Origin: Ensifer sp. BR816
GTDB lineage: Bacteria > Pseudomonadota > Alphaproteobacteria > Rhizobiales > Rhizobiaceae
Assembly: GCF_000378985.1 (NCBI RefSeq)
Contig: NZ_KB905370.1
Location: 2,921,210 to 2,985,209, forward strand
Direction: 5' to 3'
Length of the DNA stretch: 64,000 bases
Shown here: piece after piece, positions 37,025-46,891 of the stretch
How positions within the stretch are numbered: the first letter of the stretch is position 1
How the letters are laid out: every line of letters begins with the position of its first letter
The notes under the pieces: model-generated
What the model saw: the letters and a program-made list of their open reading frames with translations, nothing else
Told to the model about the DNA's origin: nothing
Databases searched by the model: none
Program-made: the position numbers and the translations under genes

Positions 37025-38023
37025 ATGGCAGTTACCTTGGATCGGGCGATCGGGCAGAGGCAGCAGGGATGGGTCACCTCGGTTGTTTCCAGCCAGACAT
37101 TCTGGGTGCTGATCGCCGTCATTCTGGCCTGCCTCTTCCTGTCGGTTGCTACGGATACCTTCGCGACGTCGAAGAACCTCTACAACATCACCCGCAACTT
37201 CACCTTCGTGGCGATCATTGCGCTGGGCATGACGCTGGTGATCATCACCGGCGGCATAGACCTGTCGGTCGGATCGGTCCTCTGTCTCTGCAGCATGGTG
37301 CTCGCAGTGGTGATGAATGCCGGCTACAGCATCGAGGTCGGCATCGCCGCTTCGGTCGGCACCGCCCTCGTCATCGGGGGGTTCAACGGCGTCATGATCG
37401 CCTATCTCGGCTTTCCGCCTTTCGTGATCACGCTCGGCATGCTGTCGATCGCCCGAAGCCTGGCGATGGTCGCCTCCAACAACACCGTCGTCTTCCAGTT
37501 CGGGCCCGATCATGACACGCTGCTTGCGCTGGGCGGTGGCGCCTGGTTCTTCGGCATCGCCAATCCGGTGCTCTACATGATCGTGCTGGCGCTGCTCACT
37601 GGCTTCGTGCTGCGCTGGACGAGATTCGGCCGCTATGTCTTCGCGATTGGCGGCAACGAGCACGCCGCGACGCTGACCGGCGTACCGGTGCGCCGCATCA
37701 AGGTTGCCGTCTACATGATTTCTGCGCTTTCGGCGGGGGTGGCCGGCATCATCCAGACCGGCTGGCTCGGCGCCGTCACTACCAATATCGGCGCCGGTAT
37801 GGAGCTTCAGGTGATTGCCGCTGCCGTCATCGGGGGCGCCAACCTGGCCGGCGGGGTCGGCACCGCCTCCGGCGCGCTGATCGGTGCGGCGCTGATCGAG
37901 GTGATCCGCAACAGTCTCGGCCTGCTCGGTATCAATGCTTTCTGGCAGGGAACCTTCATTGGCGGCGCAACGGTACTCGCCGTCCTGTTCGATCGTATCC
38001 GCAGCTTCCGCCAGAGCGAGTAG
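37025..38023 (+). CDS. Sugar ABC importer permease (FrcC/RbsC-like)
   Basis: A 332-residue inner-membrane permease of the RbsC family with about nine hydrophobic segments. Conserved motifs are GMTLVIITGGIDLSVGSVL near residue 75 and GGNEHAATLTGVPVRRIKV near residue 215. It is co-transcribed with the preceding ATPase gene and converges on the S41 gene with only 13 bases between stops. Confidence 0.92.
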   Translation: MAVTLDRAIGQRQQGWVTSVVSSQTFWVLIAVILACLFLSVATDTFATSKNLYNITRNFTFVAIIALGMTLVIITGGIDLSVGSVLCLCSMVLAVVMNAGYSIEVGIAASVGTALVIGGFNGVMIAYLGFPPFVITLGMLSIARSLAMVASNNTVVFQFGPDHDTLLALGGGAWFFGIANPVLYMIVLALLTGFVLRWTRFGRYVFAIGGNEHAATLTGVPVRRIKVAVYMISALSAGVAGIIQTGWLGAVTTNIGAGMELQVIAAAVIGGANLAGGVGTASGALIGAALIEVIRNSLGLLGINAFWQGTFIGGATVLAVLFDRIRSFRQSE

Positions 38024-38036
38024 CGCGGCCGGCCGT

Positions 38037-39284
38037 TCAACCCTTGGCGAGAATGCGCTGCATTTCCATCACGGCGGCGTCGAGCTGTGGGTCGCGCCCG
38101 TCCGCATAAGGCAGGCTGAAGGATACGGCGATATCCGGTTCGACACCGCTGCCTTCCAGGCGCAGACCATCGTCGATGACCGCATCGGAGACCGCCACTT
38201 CCAAAAGGCTGTCGTCGGGAAGAAGAAAGGCACGACCAGCAAGCAGGGCGCCCGCGGTCCGTGCGCCGACGAGCGGTACGCCATTGACTTTTAGCGCATG
38301 CGCGAAGAGCTCGAGGCCGCTTCTTGACCCTTCATCGATGATCGCCACCACCGGGCGCCGCCAGCGAACGGTGCCGAGCGTGTCCTTGCCGTCGCGTGAG
38401 ATCAGCCGGAATGTCGGCACCCCGCCGACGAAAAGGTCCGCCGCATCGGGCGGGCCGCCGCCCCAGCGACCGCGCAGGTCGACGATGACCCCGTCGGCGT
38501 CCTTGAGGCGACCGCTGGCGAGTTCACGGGCGACGATATCGAGGCCGTCGCGGGTCGATAGGGTCCAGAGCCGCAGATAGCCGATGCGCCGCCCCTCCCG
38601 TTCGGTGACCGTGATGCTTTTTTCGATCGCCTTTTCAAAGGTCCGCAGCGGCTGCAGCCGTTCGACGGCGACCGTGACGGTGATCGGCAGTCCGTCGCGG
38701 TGCCGGCGCAGCCGGACGTCGACGGTTCGACCGACTTTGTCCCGGAAGGACGCGATCTCTCGGTAGGGCACGCCATCCACCGAGAGGATCTCGTCGCCGA
38801 CCCTGATGCCTGCCCGGGCGGCGGGCGCCCCATCATAGACGTCGCTGACGAAGCGCTGGCCGCGTTCGAGGCGCGTGACCATGCCGATGCCGGCATAACG
38901 AACTTCACCGTCCGGCGGGAACAGGCGTTTGATGTCGTTGCGGATGGCGAAGCGGAATATGTCTGCTAGTTCGTAATAGTCGATCGTGTCGTCGGTGAAG
39001 CGGCCGGTATGCGACACGCCGAGGCTGGCGAGGACGCTCTCGACCGCCGCGTCGACGCGATCCTCAGAACTCTTGGCGGTCAACCGGCCCTGCTCATTCG
39101 TCAGTTGCTGGCGAACTGCGGCGTGGAAGCGGTCAAGTCCGGATGTGTCATAGAAATTGTCGGCGACCAACTCGACGGCGCGATCGAAGACCGCATGGCC
39201 GGACCGGGGCAGATCCAGAGCAACACTGTGGCTTGGTGCAAGCAAGAGCAGGAGCGCGAAGGGCAAGGGGCGACATGTCTTCAT
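38037..39284 (-). CDS. S41-family protease-like protein with PDZ domain
   Basis: Exported protein of 415 residues: signal peptide (MKTCRPLPFALLLLLAPSHS), a helical N-terminal part, a PDZ domain (about 135-210, GAPAARAGIRVGDEILSVDG) and an S41 core. The nucleophile is probably Ser in IDEGSRSGLELFAHAL (about 325). The Lys of the CtpA-type dyad is not seen at its usual place: the sequence reads GARTAGALLAGR where CtpA has T-x-GKG. It may use the tricorn/IRBP-type arrangement or be inactive. It lies downstream of the site-2 protease on the same strand, across a repeat. Confidence 0.82.
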   Translation of the reverse strand: MKTCRPLPFALLLLLAPSHSVALDLPRSGHAVFDRAVELVADNFYDTSGLDRFHAAVRQQLTNEQGRLTAKSSEDRVDAAVESVLASLGVSHTGRFTDDTIDYYELADIFRFAIRNDIKRLFPPDGEVRYAGIGMVTRLERGQRFVSDVYDGAPAARAGIRVGDEILSVDGVPYREIASFRDKVGRTVDVRLRRHRDGLPITVTVAVERLQPLRTFEKAIEKSITVTEREGRRIGYLRLWTLSTRDGLDIVARELASGRLKDADGVIVDLRGRWGGGPPDAADLFVGGVPTFRLISRDGKDTLGTVRWRRPVVAIIDEGSRSGLELFAHALKVNGVPLVGARTAGALLAGRAFLLPDDSLLEVAVSDAVIDDGLRLEGSGVEPDIAVSFSLPYADGRDPQLDAAVMEMQRILAKG

Positions 39285-39370
39285 CGTTGAGGAACCATGT
39301 TTCCGGTCATGCCCAACAGTATCCGCAAAGCCGCGGCCGGATCGAGACTCCCCTCAACAACATTCCGTGA

Positions 39371-39488
39371 AGCCAATGGCCCTAGATCACTTCATCGTTT
39401 CATTGAAACGGTGAATTGATCCAATTCTTTGAAATTATGCAATTCCGGGCGGAAAACCGTTACACACTTTTCCTGGAATTGCTCTAGC
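39371..39488. repeat. RIME-like element between M50 and S41 genes
   Basis: Bounded by CTAG-containing ends, it holds TCATCGTTTCA/TGAAACGGTGA arms and a second hairpin with GCAATTCC and GGAATTGC arms. The two-hairpin plan resembles the mosaic elements at other sites, although the sequence differs, so it may be a second family. Confidence 0.6.
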
Positions 39489-39498
39489 CGCTCGATGT

Positions 39499-40626
39499 TC
39501 AGCCTCGGCTCTCGGGATTTCGACGCCGCAAATGCCCGAAGCGAAAACGGCCCGCTGCCGCCGTACGCACCATCATCATCTCGCCGATGGTCTCATGCGT
39601 CATTAGGCCGACGAGGCGACCAGTGCTATCCACGACGGCGACTGCCGGTGAATTCGCCTCCTGCATGAGCCGCAGGCTTTCCTCGAGGCGCTTGCGGTAA
39701 TGGATGCTTGGCACGCCACGTCGCATCACCTCGATGACCGGGGTCGCCGCGCCCTTCTCCTTCAAGGTCCGGATTATGTCGTCACGCGTCAGCAAGCCCT
39801 CGATATGGCCGAAGGCATCGACAACGGGGAACTCGCGTTGCGTCGTCGCAAGGAGGGCCTCTATCGCCTCGTCGATGCTCGCCATGCGGTCGAGCGTCGC
39901 GAATTCGGTGATCATCACGTCGCTCACGAGAACGCTGCCGGAGACCTCGCGGATCTGGGCATTCTGCGCTTCCGCGCTTGCCGCCAGATAGACGAAGATC
40001 GCGATGAAGATCAGCAGCGGGTTGTAGAACAGGCCGAGAAAGCCGAAGACGAAGGCGAGGCCCTGGCCGATGAATGCGGCGATCTGGGTGGCGCGCGACC
40101 AGCTCAGGCGCGCGGCAAGTGCTGCACGCAGGACGCGGCCGCCGTCCATGGGGAAGGCCGGGATCATATTGAAAAGAACGAGAAAGACATTCACCCCGGC
40201 GAGCCGTGCCAGAAAGCCCATATGCGGGTCCTCGATCCCTGCTATTTGTTCCATGCCGACGGTGGTCCGGAGGAAGAGCAGGATCAAGCCGGCGATCGCG
40301 ACGTTGACCAACGGTCCGGCGATCGCGATCACGAATTCCGCGCCCGGCTCCTCCGGCATCCGCTCGAGCCGGGCGACCCCTCCGATCGGGAGCAGGGTGA
40401 TATCCGGCGTCTTGATGCCGAAATGGCGCGCCGCGGCGATATGGCCGAATTCGTGGAGAACGACGCAGGCGAAGACCGCCAGCACGAATGCGACGCCTTC
40501 AAGCGCGGCCGGTGCGCCGCCGATCCTGTAATGCATCAGCCATATCCAGACGAGCAGCAGCGCGAAGGTGACATGCACGCGAAGTGCGGTGCCGGCGATC
40601 GTTCCGATCCTGAAGGACCAAGCCAT
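39499..40626 (-). CDS. Site-2 protease family M50 protein with two CBS domains
   Basis: Intramembrane metalloprotease-like protein of 375 residues. Zinc motif HEFGH is near residue 62, and the second metal motif is NMIPAFPMDGGR near residue 150. Five or so membrane segments fill residues 1-220. The C-terminal part has two CBS domains (VSDVMITEFATLD and MRRGVPSIHY), which bind adenine nucleotides in relatives and may gate activity. The start at 40626 has AGGAG upstream. Upstream of the S41 protein on the same strand, suggesting a possible joint role in proteolysis. Confidence 0.9.
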   Translation of the reverse strand: MAWSFRIGTIAGTALRVHVTFALLLVWIWLMHYRIGGAPAALEGVAFVLAVFACVVLHEFGHIAAARHFGIKTPDITLLPIGGVARLERMPEEPGAEFVIAIAGPLVNVAIAGLILLFLRTTVGMEQIAGIEDPHMGFLARLAGVNVFLVLFNMIPAFPMDGGRVLRAALAARLSWSRATQIAAFIGQGLAFVFGFLGLFYNPLLIFIAIFVYLAASAEAQNAQIREVSGSVLVSDVMITEFATLDRMASIDEAIEALLATTQREFPVVDAFGHIEGLLTRDDIIRTLKEKGAATPVIEVMRRGVPSIHYRKRLEESLRLMQEANSPAVAVVDSTGRLVGLMTHETIGEMMMVRTAAAGRFRFGHLRRRNPESRG

Positions 40627-40821
40627 GCGATACGCTCCTGACGTGCTGTAGGCTTCGGCAAATCCTAGCCGTGAACCAGTGTACGCCGCCCGCGGAGCCT
40701 TTGACACGACCTCACCGAGCGGCGGGCAAACTTGGTTATCTGCACAACCGAATGCCGAGCAAGATCGTTCCGAAGCGACGGCCTGAATGGCTCGGCAAAG
40801 TCGAGCACGGTGAAGCGCAGC

Positions 40822-41124
40822 TCAATAGGCTCTCGCGGGAACAAAGAGACAGATCGTTCTTCCCCGGTCCTGGCCTGCAGCCGAGCACCAGTGATACTCG
40901 CCATCGGGCGATATGCGCACGCGTCTGTCGGAATAGGGGAGGACCTCGCCCGTCGCGTTGATGATATAACCTTGTGGGCGTTCGCTTATTGCTGTCTGGT
41001 TGACGTGGCGGCAGTCAAAATTCGAGCAGCAGGAGTTGGGGTATTTCCAGCCGGTTGGCGCGTCATGAGCATAGGCAAAGGTGCTCGTTGATATTCCGAC
41101 AAGCAAAAAGAAAACTCCGCGCAT
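40822..41124 (-). CDS. Small secreted cysteine-containing protein, unknown
   Basis: A 100-residue protein with a signal peptide (RGVFFLLVGISTSTFAYA) and the mature start HDAPTGWKYPNSCCSNFDC. The CC-x(3)-C cluster and a later cysteine pair (WCSAAG, TICLF) suggest disulfides. The W-x-YP-x-CC-x-x-x-DC pattern occurs in uncharacterised exported proteins of rhizobia. AAGGAG lies six bases before the ATG. Function unknown. Confidence 0.8.
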   Translation of the reverse strand: MRGVFFLLVGISTSTFAYAHDAPTGWKYPNSCCSNFDCRHVNQTAISERPQGYIINATGEVLPYSDRRVRISPDGEYHWCSAAGQDRGRTICLFVPARAY

Positions 41125-41443
41125 CACGATCTCCTTCCAGGAGCGGAGTCGAAAGAGAACACGTCACATTCGAAACCCGCTCTAACCCATTGGAATCGAG
41201 CACGTTCCTCGACCATGTTCGAGGCGACGCGGAACATCGTGATCGACAGGAACGGTCGCCAATTCTTCAACGAAAGACACGGGGTCAGAACCGACAGCGT
41301 TCATTGATGCTTTCAAGCCGCGGGATCGGCCAAAAGTGATCCACACCAGCCGGCGTTACAGTTCAAATCTGGCGAATTAACGTCGTGCGGCTGCAGATGG
41401 CTTGCAAAACAACCTGTGCTGGTATAAATCCGCGCCCGGCTAC
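41125..41443. other. Intergenic region downstream of LacI gene, nothing recognised
   Basis: About 320 bases without a supported gene; the open frame at 41055-41339 lacks a ribosome binding site. No repeat or hairpin stands out. Confidence 0.35.
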
Positions 41444-42481
41444 TCAGGAATGGTGGATATCGACGGCGTCGCTTGCGCCTTCCACCAGTTGCATCGGCCA
41501 GAGCTTGTTTACCGCCGCCTGCGGATAATCATGGCTGAAGGCCGGCATGGTCGATAGCAGCGTTTCGGCCAAGGCGATACCGAGATCGCGCAGTGACAGC
41601 CGGAAGCAGGTGAGGGCCGGCGAGAGAAACTGGGCATGCGGACTGTAGCGGCCGATTACCGCGATATCACGTCCCGGTTTGACGCCGGCCTCGGAAAGGG
41701 CGCGGTAGAAGCCAATCGCAATCGTTTCATTGATCAGCACGATTGCAGTCGGACGCTCCCCGAGCGCCAGCAGATCGCGACCGACCTGATAACCGCCGGC
41801 TTCGTTGGGAGTCGACCGAAAGATCAGGCTGTCATCAAGGGTAAGGCCGTGCGACGCCAGGGCTTGCCGGCAGCGTTCGACGAAGACATAGCCGAGGTTG
41901 GTGTCGTCATGCGGCCGCGTGATGGCGATGCGGCGATGGCCGCGCGCCACGAGCCGGTCGATCGACGCCTGTGCCATGCCCTCGAAATCCAGGTCGAGCC
42001 AAGGCTGGCCGGCATCCGTGAGGGTGCGGCCGAGGGTGACGAAGGGAATATTGCGCTCGGCGAGAAAAGCGACGCGCGGATCATGTCTTTGCGTCGCCGA
42101 GAGGATGACGCCGTCGGCAAAGCCGCGGGCCACGACGCGGCGCAGGTAATCGCCGGGATCCTCCTGAGATGAGCAGAGCAGGGCGACGAGATCGAGCTTG
42201 TGCCTGGCGAAAACCGCCTGAACGCCATCGAAGACGCTCATGAAGAACGTGTCGCCCTGGCCGGTGATCTCGGTTCCGGTCTGCATCATGAAGCCGATGA
42301 TGTTCGTCGTGCCCTGGCGGAGACTCCGGCCGGACTGGTTCGGCACGTAGCCGAGTTCTTTGGCTGCTGCCAGCACCCGCCTGCGCGTCTCCTCGTTGAC
42401 GTCCGGGCGGCCGTTCAGCGCGCGTGAGACCGTTCCGATCGAGATGTCGAGATGCTGCGCAAGACGCCGAATACCCTTCAT
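41444..42481 (-). CDS. LacI-family repressor of the adjacent sugar operon
   Basis: A 345-residue repressor. The DNA-binding headpiece is at the N-terminus (MKGIRRLAQHLDISIGTVSR, then ALNGRPDVNEETRRRV), followed by a hinge and a sugar-binding core (NIIGFMMQTGTEI onward). The start at 42481 gives the canonical headpiece; the frame is open to 42580. It is divergent from the dehydrogenase gene with a perfect operator between, so it likely controls both directions in response to the imported sugar. Confidence 0.93.
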   Translation of the reverse strand: MKGIRRLAQHLDISIGTVSRALNGRPDVNEETRRRVLAAAKELGYVPNQSGRSLRQGTTNIIGFMMQTGTEITGQGDTFFMSVFDGVQAVFARHKLDLVALLCSSQEDPGDYLRRVVARGFADGVILSATQRHDPRVAFLAERNIPFVTLGRTLTDAGQPWLDLDFEGMAQASIDRLVARGHRRIAITRPHDDTNLGYVFVERCRQALASHGLTLDDSLIFRSTPNEAGGYQVGRDLLALGERPTAIVLINETIAIGFYRALSEAGVKPGRDIAVIGRYSPHAQFLSPALTCFRLSLRDLGIALAETLLSTMPAFSHDYPQAAVNKLWPMQLVEGASDAVDIHHS

Positions 42482-42557
42482 TCGCAGCGTTTCCTCCTCT
42501 GCCTGTCCGCGCGTGATCCGATTCCCTATTGACATGTTTCGGAAACTCCGCATAGTT

Positions 42558-42573
42558 CCGTAAACGTTTACGG
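42558..42573. promoter_or_regulatory. Perfect 16-bp LacI-family operator
   Basis: CCGTAAACGTTTACGG is a perfect palindrome with the central CG and the AAACGTTT core typical of LacI/GalR operators. It lies between the divergent LacI gene and the dehydrogenase, 43 bases before the dehydrogenase start, where binding would block transcription. Confidence 0.88.
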
Positions 42574-42615
42574 GCGCCAAAACAAGGCGAAATCGTAGGT
42601 TTCGGGAGGAGAATC

Positions 42616-43644
42616 GTGATCTTGCGCGCAGTTCTGTGCGGGTGCGGAGCTATGGCCAGAGGCTGGGTGAAGGCGATCGCGGCCGACCCCGACCTCCGGT
42701 TGGCGATCCACTTCGTCGGCCTCGTCGACGTCAAGCCCGAAGTCGCCGTATCACTTGCCGCCGAGTTCGACCTCGAGGGAGTCGTCATCGGCTCGGATCT
42801 CGACGCGGTGCTCGCGGAAACGAAGCCGGACATCCTCTTCGATGTCGTCGTTCCAGCCGCGCGTCGTGACGTCGTCTCCGCCGGTTTCAGATACGGCTGC
42901 CACGTGCTCAGCGAGAAGCCGATGGCCGCCTCGCTCGATGCCGCCCGAGAGTTGATCCGGCTTGCCGACGAGGCAGGCAAGCTGCATGCGGTCGTGCAGA
43001 ACCGCCGCTTCATCTCCGGCGTGCGCCGGATCCGCCGTTTCGTCGAAGCGGGTGGGCTCGGGGAACTGACCGGGATTCACTGCGACTTCTTCATTGGCGC
43101 CCATTTCGGCGGCTTTCGCGAAGAAATGGATCACGTCCTGCTTCTCGATATGGCGATCCACACTTTCGATGCCGCCCGCTTCATCGCCGACAAGAAGCCG
43201 CTCGCCGTCTATTGCCACGAGGAGAATCCACGCGGCTCCTGGTATCGCCACGGCGCGGCCGCAACGGCGATCTTCGAATTCTCGGATGAGGTCACCTTCA
43301 CCTATCGGGGCTCCTGGTGCGCCGAGGGCGCCAATACGAGCTGGGAGAGCGCGTGGCGGATCACCGGGACACGCGGCACTTTGCTTTGGGACGGGGCTGA
43401 AGAATTCTGCGCCAATACGGTCACAGGCAGTGAAGGCCTGCTGCGCGAGCCGGTGCCCCTCGAAATTCCTGAACCTGCCCATCAGGGGCAAACGCATGGG
43501 CATGCCAGCGTGATTGCCGATTTCGTCGCTTCGATCCGCAGCGGAAAGAAGCCGGAGACGGCGAGCGACGATAATATCAACAGCCTTGCCATGGTGTTCG
43601 CGGCGATCGAGAGCGCCCGCGCCAGGCAACGCGTGACAATCTGA
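42616..43644 (+). CDS. Gfo/Idh/MocA-family sugar dehydrogenase
   Basis: NAD(P)-dependent oxidoreductase of 342 residues. The nucleotide-binding segment is LRAVLCGCGAMARGWVKAI (residues 3-21), and the family E-K-P motif occurs in HVLSEKPMAASL near residue 97. The start is GTG at 42616, with GGGAGGAGA upstream. It is first in an operon with a TIM-barrel isomerase and an ABC importer, a set often used for inositol-like or keto-sugar catabolism. The substrate is not evident. Confidence 0.88.
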   Translation: MILRAVLCGCGAMARGWVKAIAADPDLRLAIHFVGLVDVKPEVAVSLAAEFDLEGVVIGSDLDAVLAETKPDILFDVVVPAARRDVVSAGFRYGCHVLSEKPMAASLDAARELIRLADEAGKLHAVVQNRRFISGVRRIRRFVEAGGLGELTGIHCDFFIGAHFGGFREEMDHVLLLDMAIHTFDAARFIADKKPLAVYCHEENPRGSWYRHGAAATAIFEFSDEVTFTYRGSWCAEGANTSWESAWRITGTRGTLLWDGAEEFCANTVTGSEGLLREPVPLEIPEPAHQGQTHGHASVIADFVASIRSGKKPETASDDNINSLAMVFAAIESARARQRVTI

Positions 43645-43656
43645 GCGAGGCAATCG

Positions 43657-44559
43657 ATGAGCGACCCAGCAAAGTCCATTCGCATCGGCACAATGGTCAG
43701 CGCCACCAAGGGCGAGGCGGCGAAACGCATCGCCGAAATCGCCGACCTCGGCTTCGAAAGTTTCGAGCCGTTCTTCTGGCAGACCACCAACGGGCAGGAT
43801 CTCGCCGAGTTGGGCAAGCGCTGCCGCGACGCGATCGGGGACCGCGACATCACCATCTCGACGCTCGGCATGTTCGGCAATCCGCTCGAGGAGACCGATA
43901 TCGACCTGCAGACGCTTGAGGGCTGGAAGGACTGCATCGACAATGCCCATCATTTCGGTGCGACGTGCGTCGCGGGCTTCACCGGCCGCCTTCGCAACCG
44001 GCCGCTCACCGACAGCCTGCCGCGCTACCGCAAGGTCTGGCGGGAGCTTGCCGCGCGTGCCGCTGAGAAGGGCGTGAAGATCGCCTTCGAGAACTGCGCC
44101 ATGGACGGCAACTGGGCGACGGGCGACTGGAACATCGCCCACAATCCGGACGCCTGGGAACTGATCTTCAACGAGACGCCGGACGATCATATCGGGCTCG
44201 AATGGGAGCCCTGCCACCAGATGGTCTACCTGATCGAGCCGCTGCCGCAGATCCGCAAATGGGCGCACAAGATTTTCCACGTGCACGGCAAGGACGCGAC
44301 GATCCGCTGGGATGTCATCCGCGAGCACGGCATTTTCGGCAAGGAGAAGTTCGTCTTCATGCGCACGCCCGGCTTCGGCGATAGCAACTGGACCGACATC
44401 ATCTCCGAGCTGAGGCTTGCCGGCTGGTCCGGCTCGATCGATATCGAAGGCTGGCACGATCCGGTCTATCGCGACGCGCTCGAAATGACCGGCCAGGTGC
44501 ATGCGCTCAATTACCTGAAGACCTGCCGGGGCGGTGACTTCGTCGCCGATCCTGCCTGA
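43657..44559 (+). CDS. Sugar isomerase/epimerase (xylose isomerase-like TIM barrel)
   Basis: A 300-residue AP-endonuclease-2-type TIM barrel. Candidate metal ligands are Glu in IAFENCAMDGNW (about 145), the residues in GLEWEPCHQM (about 188), His in FHVHGKDA (about 210) and Glu in SIDIEGWHD (about 267). It starts 12 bases after the dehydrogenase stop. Such pairs interconvert keto- and aldo-sugars or act on 3-keto intermediates; the reaction here is an inference. Confidence 0.85.
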   Translation: MSDPAKSIRIGTMVSATKGEAAKRIAEIADLGFESFEPFFWQTTNGQDLAELGKRCRDAIGDRDITISTLGMFGNPLEETDIDLQTLEGWKDCIDNAHHFGATCVAGFTGRLRNRPLTDSLPRYRKVWRELAARAAEKGVKIAFENCAMDGNWATGDWNIAHNPDAWELIFNETPDDHIGLEWEPCHQMVYLIEPLPQIRKWAHKIFHVHGKDATIRWDVIREHGIFGKEKFVFMRTPGFGDSNWTDIISELRLAGWSGSIDIEGWHDPVYRDALEMTGQVHALNYLKTCRGGDFVADPA

Positions 44560-44627
44560 GGCGAGACATGCCCGACGGGCGGCATGGAGGATGCCGGCCG
44601 CGGGTCAACGATTGAGAGGAGGAGTCC

Positions 44628-45860
44628 ATGGGTATCAGCAGATATGCAATGCTGGGCGCATTCGCCCTTGCCAGCCTTTCCCTGCCGGCCTTGTCGGCAA
44701 GTGCGGAAGACGTGACGATCAGCGTCTGGTCGCTGGATAGAGACATCCAGCCGGCGCCGAACTTGATAAATGATTTCAATAAGCTCAATACGGGAATTAA
44801 AGTCGAATATCGGCAGATCCAGTTCGATGACGTCGTCAGCGAGGCGATGCGCGCTTATTCGACGGGCCAGGCACCGGACATCATCGCCGTCGACAATCCG
44901 GAGCATGCGCTGTTTTCCTCGCGCGGCGCCTTTCTCGATCTCAGCGAGATGATTGCGAAGTCGTCGGTTGTCAAGCCGGCGAACTACTTTCCCGGTCCGC
45001 TCGCGTCCGTGACGTGGGACAGCAAGTATTACGGCATTCCGAAGGCGACCAATACGATCGCCCTCTACTACAACAAGGACATGTTCAAGGCGAAGGGCCT
45101 TGATCCGGACAAGCCGCCGCAGACCTGGGACGAACTGGTCGAGGCGGCGCGCAAGCTGACGGACCCGGCCGCGAATGGCTACGGCCTCGCCTTCTCCGCG
45201 AAGGCGAACGAGGAGGGAACCTTCCAGTTCCTACCCTGGGCCCAGATGGCCGGCGGCGGCTACGACAAGATTAATGCCGAGGGCGCGGTCAAGGCGCTCG
45301 ATATATGGAAGACGATCATCGACGAAAAGCTCGCCTCCCCGGATACGCTGACGCGCGGTCAATGGGATTCGACCGGCACGTTCAATTCCGGCAATGCGGC
45401 CATGGCGATTTCCGGCCCCTGGGAACTCGACCGAATGATCAAGGAGGCGAAGTTCGATTGGGGCGTAGCGCTGCTGCCGGTGCCGCAACTGGATGCGGAA
45501 CGGTCCTCGGCGATGGGCGATTTCAACTGGGCGATCTTTTCCAGCACCGAGCATCCCGAAGAAGCTTTCAAGGTGCTTGAATATTTCGTTTCGCAGGACG
45601 AAAGGATGTTCGCGGACTTCGGGCAGTTGCCGGCCCGTTCCGACATCGCCATTCCGCCGACCGGCGAACCATTGAAGGATGCGGCCCTCAAGGTCTTCCT
45701 CGAGCAGTTGAAATACGCCAAGCCCCGTGGCCCGCATCCGGAATGGCCGAAGATTTCCAAAGCGATCCAGGACGCGATCCAGGCGGCTCTGACCGGGCAG
45801 ATGAGCTCCAAGGAAGCGCTCGACCAGGCGGCTGAGAAGATCAAGGCGGTTCTGGGCTGA
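44628..45860 (+). CDS. Periplasmic sugar-binding protein (CUT1 ABC importer)
   Basis: A 410-residue family-1 solute-binding protein. The signal peptide ([17 protein letters not shown]) precedes a mature domain with the motif [17 protein letters not shown] near residue 76 and [18 protein letters not shown] near residue 130, typical of oligosaccharide-binding proteins. The ribosome binding site is AGGAGG. It feeds the two permeases and MalK-type ATPase downstream. Confidence 0.93.
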   Translation: MGISRYAMLGAFALASLSLPALSASAEDVTISVWSLDRDIQPAPNLINDFNKLNTGIKVEYRQIQFDDVVSEAMRAYSTGQAPDIIAVDNPEHALFSSRGAFLDLSEMIAKSSVVKPANYFPGPLASVTWDSKYYGIPKATNTIALYYNKDMFKAKGLDPDKPPQTWDELVEAARKLTDPAANGYGLAFSAKANEEGTFQFLPWAQMAGGGYDKINAEGAVKALDIWKTIIDEKLASPDTLTRGQWDSTGTFNSGNAAMAISGPWELDRMIKEAKFDWGVALLPVPQLDAERSSAMGDFNWAIFSSTEHPEEAFKVLEYFVSQDERMFADFGQLPARSDIAIPPTGEPLKDAALKVFLEQLKYAKPRGPHPEWPKISKAIQDAIQAALTGQMSSKEALDQAAEKIKAVLG

Positions 45861-45988
45861 AAAAAGCCGCCAGCGAAATGGCGGCGGGCATTCACCGGCG
45901 GACTGCCCTTCTGCATCCGCTTAGTTTCCTCCCGAGAGAGGCGATCTCCGGCTTCGGCCGGGATCGCCCGCGGCGGCAGGGGATCGTC

Positions 45989-46891
45989 ATGAAGAGATTG
46001 CTATCCAGCGTCACGGACGGAAGCGGCTTCGACATCGGCCTCGTGCTGTTGCCGCTTGCCTTCCTGTTCGTCTTGTCCGGCCTGCCGCTCGTCTACAATG
46101 TGGTGATGAGCTTCCAGGAAGTCGACATGTTCAGCCTCGGCAGCTTTTGGCGGCCGTTCGTCGGCTTCAAAAACTATGTCGATCTCTTCTCACAGCCGGA
46201 AACCCGGACCATTCTGCTCAATACGGCGCTGTTCGTCAGCGCCTCGATCGCCGGCCAATTCCTCATCGGCTTCGGCCTCGCTCTCTTCTTCTGGATGAAT
46301 TTTCCAGGAGCATCGTGGCTGCGCGGTCTCTTTCTCGTCTCCTGGGTCATGCCCGGACTGGTCGTCGGCGCTATCTGGAACTGGATCCTTTCGGGCGATT
46401 TCGGCGTCCTCAACTTCTTTCTGAGGGAGATGGGCGTCATCGAGGGCAACATCTTCTGGCGTTCCGATCCGCACTACTCGCTCTGGGCGGTGATCATCGC
46501 GAATATCTGGCTGGGTACTTCCTTCAACATGATCCTGCTCTCGGTCGGGCTATCGGGCATACCGAAGGACCTCTACGAGGCAGCGGAGCTTGACGGAGCC
46601 AACTCGCTGCAGCGGTTCTTCACGATCACCCTACCGATGATGCGCTCAACGATCGGCGCGATCATAGCGCTCGGCCTGATCTTCACCCTGCAGCAATTCG
46701 ATCTCTTCGCAGGCATCACCTCGGGTGGCCCGAACAACGCGTCCAATGTAACCCAATATTGGGCTTGGGACCTTTCGTTCCGCCAGTACGACTTTGCCAA
46801 GGGCGCGACGATCTCGGTGATCATGATCGTCTTCGTGATGCTTGCTTCCGTGGTTTACGTACGCTCCACCCGCCATGAGGTCCGAGGATGA
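45989..46891 (+). CDS. Sugar ABC permease 1 (MalF-like)
   Basis: A 300-residue inner-membrane permease with six hydrophobic segments and the EAA loop YEAAELDGANSLQRFFTITL near residue 193. The start at 45989 (MKRLLSSV) has AGGGG upstream; the frame is open back to 45878. Its stop overlaps the next permease start. Confidence 0.93.
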   Translation: MKRLLSSVTDGSGFDIGLVLLPLAFLFVLSGLPLVYNVVMSFQEVDMFSLGSFWRPFVGFKNYVDLFSQPETRTILLNTALFVSASIAGQFLIGFGLALFFWMNFPGASWLRGLFLVSWVMPGLVVGAIWNWILSGDFGVLNFFLREMGVIEGNIFWRSDPHYSLWAVIIANIWLGTSFNMILLSVGLSGIPKDLYEAAELDGANSLQRFFTITLPMMRSTIGAIIALGLIFTLQQFDLFAGITSGGPNNASNVTQYWAWDLSFRQYDFAKGATISVIMIVFVMLASVVYVRSTRHEVRG

